DNA from: Ixodes scapularis
Taxonomy: Eukaryota; Arthropoda; Arachnida; Ixodida; Ixodidae
DNA: 64,000 nucleotides
Assembly (NCBI RefSeq): GCF_016920785.2
Contig: NW_024610455.1
Coordinates: 1-64,000 of the forward strand
Direction of reading: 5' to 3'
Of this stretch, positions 62,084 through 64,000 are shown piece after piece; position 1 is the stretch's first letter, and every line of letters begins with the position of its first letter. The notes under the pieces are model-generated. The model ran no database searches. It had not been told where the DNA came from and saw only the letters and a program-made list of their open reading frames with translations. A program made the translations under genes and the position numbers.

Positions 62084-64000
62084 CGTTCACCGTGACAACG
62101 ATCTCGGCTATTGCCTCGGTGAAAGCGAATTATTGGAGAGAGCACGGCCTGACGAGAGACGTTCGGCGCGGTTTTATTCGTTCACCGTGACCACGATCTC
62201 GGCTATTGCCTCGGTGAAAGCGAATTATTGGAGCGAGCACGGCCTGACGAGAGACGTTCGGTGCGGTTTTATTCGTTCACCGTGACCACAATCTCGGCTA
62301 TTGCCTCGGTGAAAGCGAATTATTGGAGCGAGCACGGCCTGACGAGAGACGTTTGGCGCGGTTTTATTCGTTCACCGTGACCACGATCTCGGCTATTGCC
62401 TCGGTGAAAGCGAATTATTGGAGAGAGCACGGCCTGACGAGAGACGTTCGGCGCGGTTTTATTCGTTAACCGTGACCACGATCTCGGCTATTGCCTGGGT
62501 GAAAGCGAATTATTGGAGCGAGCACGGCCTGACGAGAGACGTTCGGCGCCGTTTTATTCGTTCACCGTGACCACGATCTCGGCTATTGCCTCGGTGAAAG
62601 CGAATTATTGGAGAGAGCACGGCCTGACGAGAGACGTTCGGCGCGGTTTTATTCGTTCACCGTGACCGCGATCTCGGCTATTGCCTCGGTGAAAGCGAAT
62701 TATTGGAGAGAGCACGGCCTGACGAGAGACGTTCGGCGCGGTTTTATTCGTTCACCGTGACCACGATCTCGGCTATTGCCTCGGTGAAAGCGAATTATTG
62801 GAGCGAGCACGGCCTGACGAGAGACGTTCGGCGCGGTTTTATTCGTTCACCGTGACCACGATCTCGGCTATTGCCTCGGTGAAAGCGAATTATTGGAGCG
62901 AGCACGGCCTGACGAGAGACGTTTGGCGCCGTTTTATTCGTTCACCGTGACCACGATCTCGGCTATTGCCTCGGTGAAAGCGAATTATTGGAGCGAGCAC
63001 GGCCCCTGACGGGAGACGTACGGCGCGGTTTTATTCGTTCACCGTGTCCACGATCTCGGCTATTGCCTCGGTGAAAGCGAATTATTGGAGCGAGCACGGC
63101 CCCTGACGAGAGACGTTCGGCGCGGTTTTATTCGTTCACCGTGACCACGATCTCGGCTATTGCCTCGGTGAAAGCGAATTATTGGAGAGAGCACGGCCTG
63201 ACGAGAGACGTTCGGCGCGGTTTTATTCGTTCACCGTGACCACGATCTCGGCTATTGCCTCGGTGAAAGCGAATTATTGGAGAGAGCACGGCCTGACGAG
63301 AGACGTTCGGCGCCGTTTTATTCGTTCACCGTGACCACGATCTCGGCTATTGCCTCGGTGAAAGCGAATTATTGGAGAGAGCACGGCCTCACGAGAGACG
63401 TTCGGCGCGGTTTTATTCGTTCACCGTGACCACGATCTCGGCTATTGCCTCGGTGAAAGCGAATTATTGGAGCGAGCACGGCCTGACGAGAGACGTTCGG
63501 CGCGGTTTTATTCGTTCACCGTGACCACGATCTCGGCTATTGCCTCGGTGAAAGCGAATTATTGGAGCGAGCACGGCCTGACGAGAGACGTTCGGCGCCG
63601 TTTTATTCGTTCACCGTGACCACGATCTCGGCTATTGCCTCGGTGAAAGCGAATTATTGGAGAGAGCACGGCCTGACGAGAGACGTTCGGCGCGGTTTTA
63701 TTCGTTCACCGTGACCACGATCTCGGCTATTGCCTCGGTGAAAGCGAATTTTTGGAGAGAGCACGGCCTGACGAGAGACGTTCGGCGCCGTTTTATTCGT
63801 TCACCGTGACCACGATCTCGGCTATTGCCTTGGTGAAAGCGAATTATTGGAGAGAGCACGGCCTGACGAGAGACGTTCGGCGCGGTTTTATTCGTTCACC
63901 GTGACCACGATCTCGGCTATTGCCTCGGTGAAAGCGAATTATTGGAGAGAGCACGGCCTGACGAGAGACGTTCGGCGCGGTTTTATTCGTTCACCGTGAC
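62084..64000. repeat. 33-monomer HOR, copy 2, cut by the window edge
   Basis: It repeats copy 1 in order: GACCACAATC at 62290, the G34/C56 copy near 62498, and the paired GGCCCCTGAC copies at about 63003 and 63100. GCGAATTTTTGG (63745) comes one monomer early because the GGTGCGG class A copy of copy 1 (about 60646) is missing. About 20 monomers are visible. Confidence 0.87.

Larger units (their letters stand above)
46..64000. repeat. 95-bp satellite DNA array, 673 complete monomers
   Basis: The motif CGTTCACCGTGACC recurs every 95 bases from 46 to 63988, where a 13-base partial monomer runs off the window. The spacing gives 673 periods with a net surplus of 7 bases, which matches the sum of 15 indels I located. 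All monomers point the same way and most differ from the consensus at only zero to three positions. No foreign sequence interrupts the 64 kb. Such arrays typically form centromeric, pericentromeric or subtelomeric heterochromatin in eukaryotes; that location is inference. I do not recognise the family. Confidence 0.98.
58946..64000. repeat. Domain VII: class A with C56, and rare G34
   Basis: About 53 monomers. It opens with a monomer carrying a 1-base deletion (CGGAAAAGCG at 58979-58988). Class A junctions and GAGCGAG are frequent. G34 reappears near 59357 and 62498, linked to C56 and class B, a combination not seen in domain II. The stretch is a 33-monomer tandem duplication whose second copy leaves the window. 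Confidence 0.82.

Noticed and set aside
46..64000. CRISPR array
   Set aside because: The period is constant at 95 bp, but there are no unique spacers: the whole unit is conserved, and there is no leader or cas gene.
46..64000. Gene for a repetitive protein
   Set aside because: The unit length is not a multiple of three, every frame closes within three monomers, and indels are not in threes.
46..64000. Bacterial or phage origin of the window
   Set aside because: There are no genes in 64 kb, and arrays of nearly identical 95-bp units this long with nested HORs are a eukaryotic satellite feature; nothing here supports a prokaryotic source.

Overview
The window is one uninterrupted tandem satellite array. 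From base 46 to base 64000 it is a 95-bp monomer repeated head to tail, all in one orientation: 673 complete copies plus a 13-base partial copy at the right edge. Only bases 1-45 differ: a T-rich tract preceded by nine bases that match the end of a monomer. I find no gene, RNA gene, mobile element, CRISPR array or unique spacer. A homogeneous array this long with nested higher-order repeats (HORs) points to a eukaryotic centromeric, pericentromeric or subtelomeric satellite assembled from long reads. The species cannot be told from this sequence. The monomer is about 55% GC with 12 CpG in 95 bp, about 1.7 times expectation, so strong germline CpG methylation decay is unlikely.

Monomer numbering here starts at the CGTTCACCGTG motif. 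Most shared variation falls at four positions: 34 (C or G), 56 (A or C), 81 (C or T) and 87 (G or C). The 81/87 pair gives four classes: A (C/G), B (C/C), C (T/C) and D (T/G). These divide the window into seven homogenisation domains. I (46-3180) mixes A and C. II (3181-27410) carries G34. III (27411-33298) is only A and D. IV (33299-39946) is only B and C. V (39947-48305) carries C56. VI (48306-58945) is mainly C with A and B. VII (58946-64000) is mainly A with C56, and rare G34 returns.

Rare private variants recur at exact multiples of 95 bp and reveal HORs or segmental duplications of 11/12, 14, 15, 21-23, 25-27, 26, 32, 33, 34 and 35 monomers, plus a 1,900-bp block duplicated about 14 kb apart with one difference seen by eye. 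Several domain borders coincide with HOR ends or with monomers carrying an indel, as expected if unequal crossover and conversion built the array in patches.

Short open frames on both strands are by-products of the repeat. All + strand stops of a monomer lie in one frame, and 95 is not divisible by 3, so each frame stays open for about 228 bases and then closes. All statements come from reading the sequence by eye. Copy counts are anchored by the phase of the repeat: 673 periods plus a net indel balance of +7, fully explained by 15 located indels.
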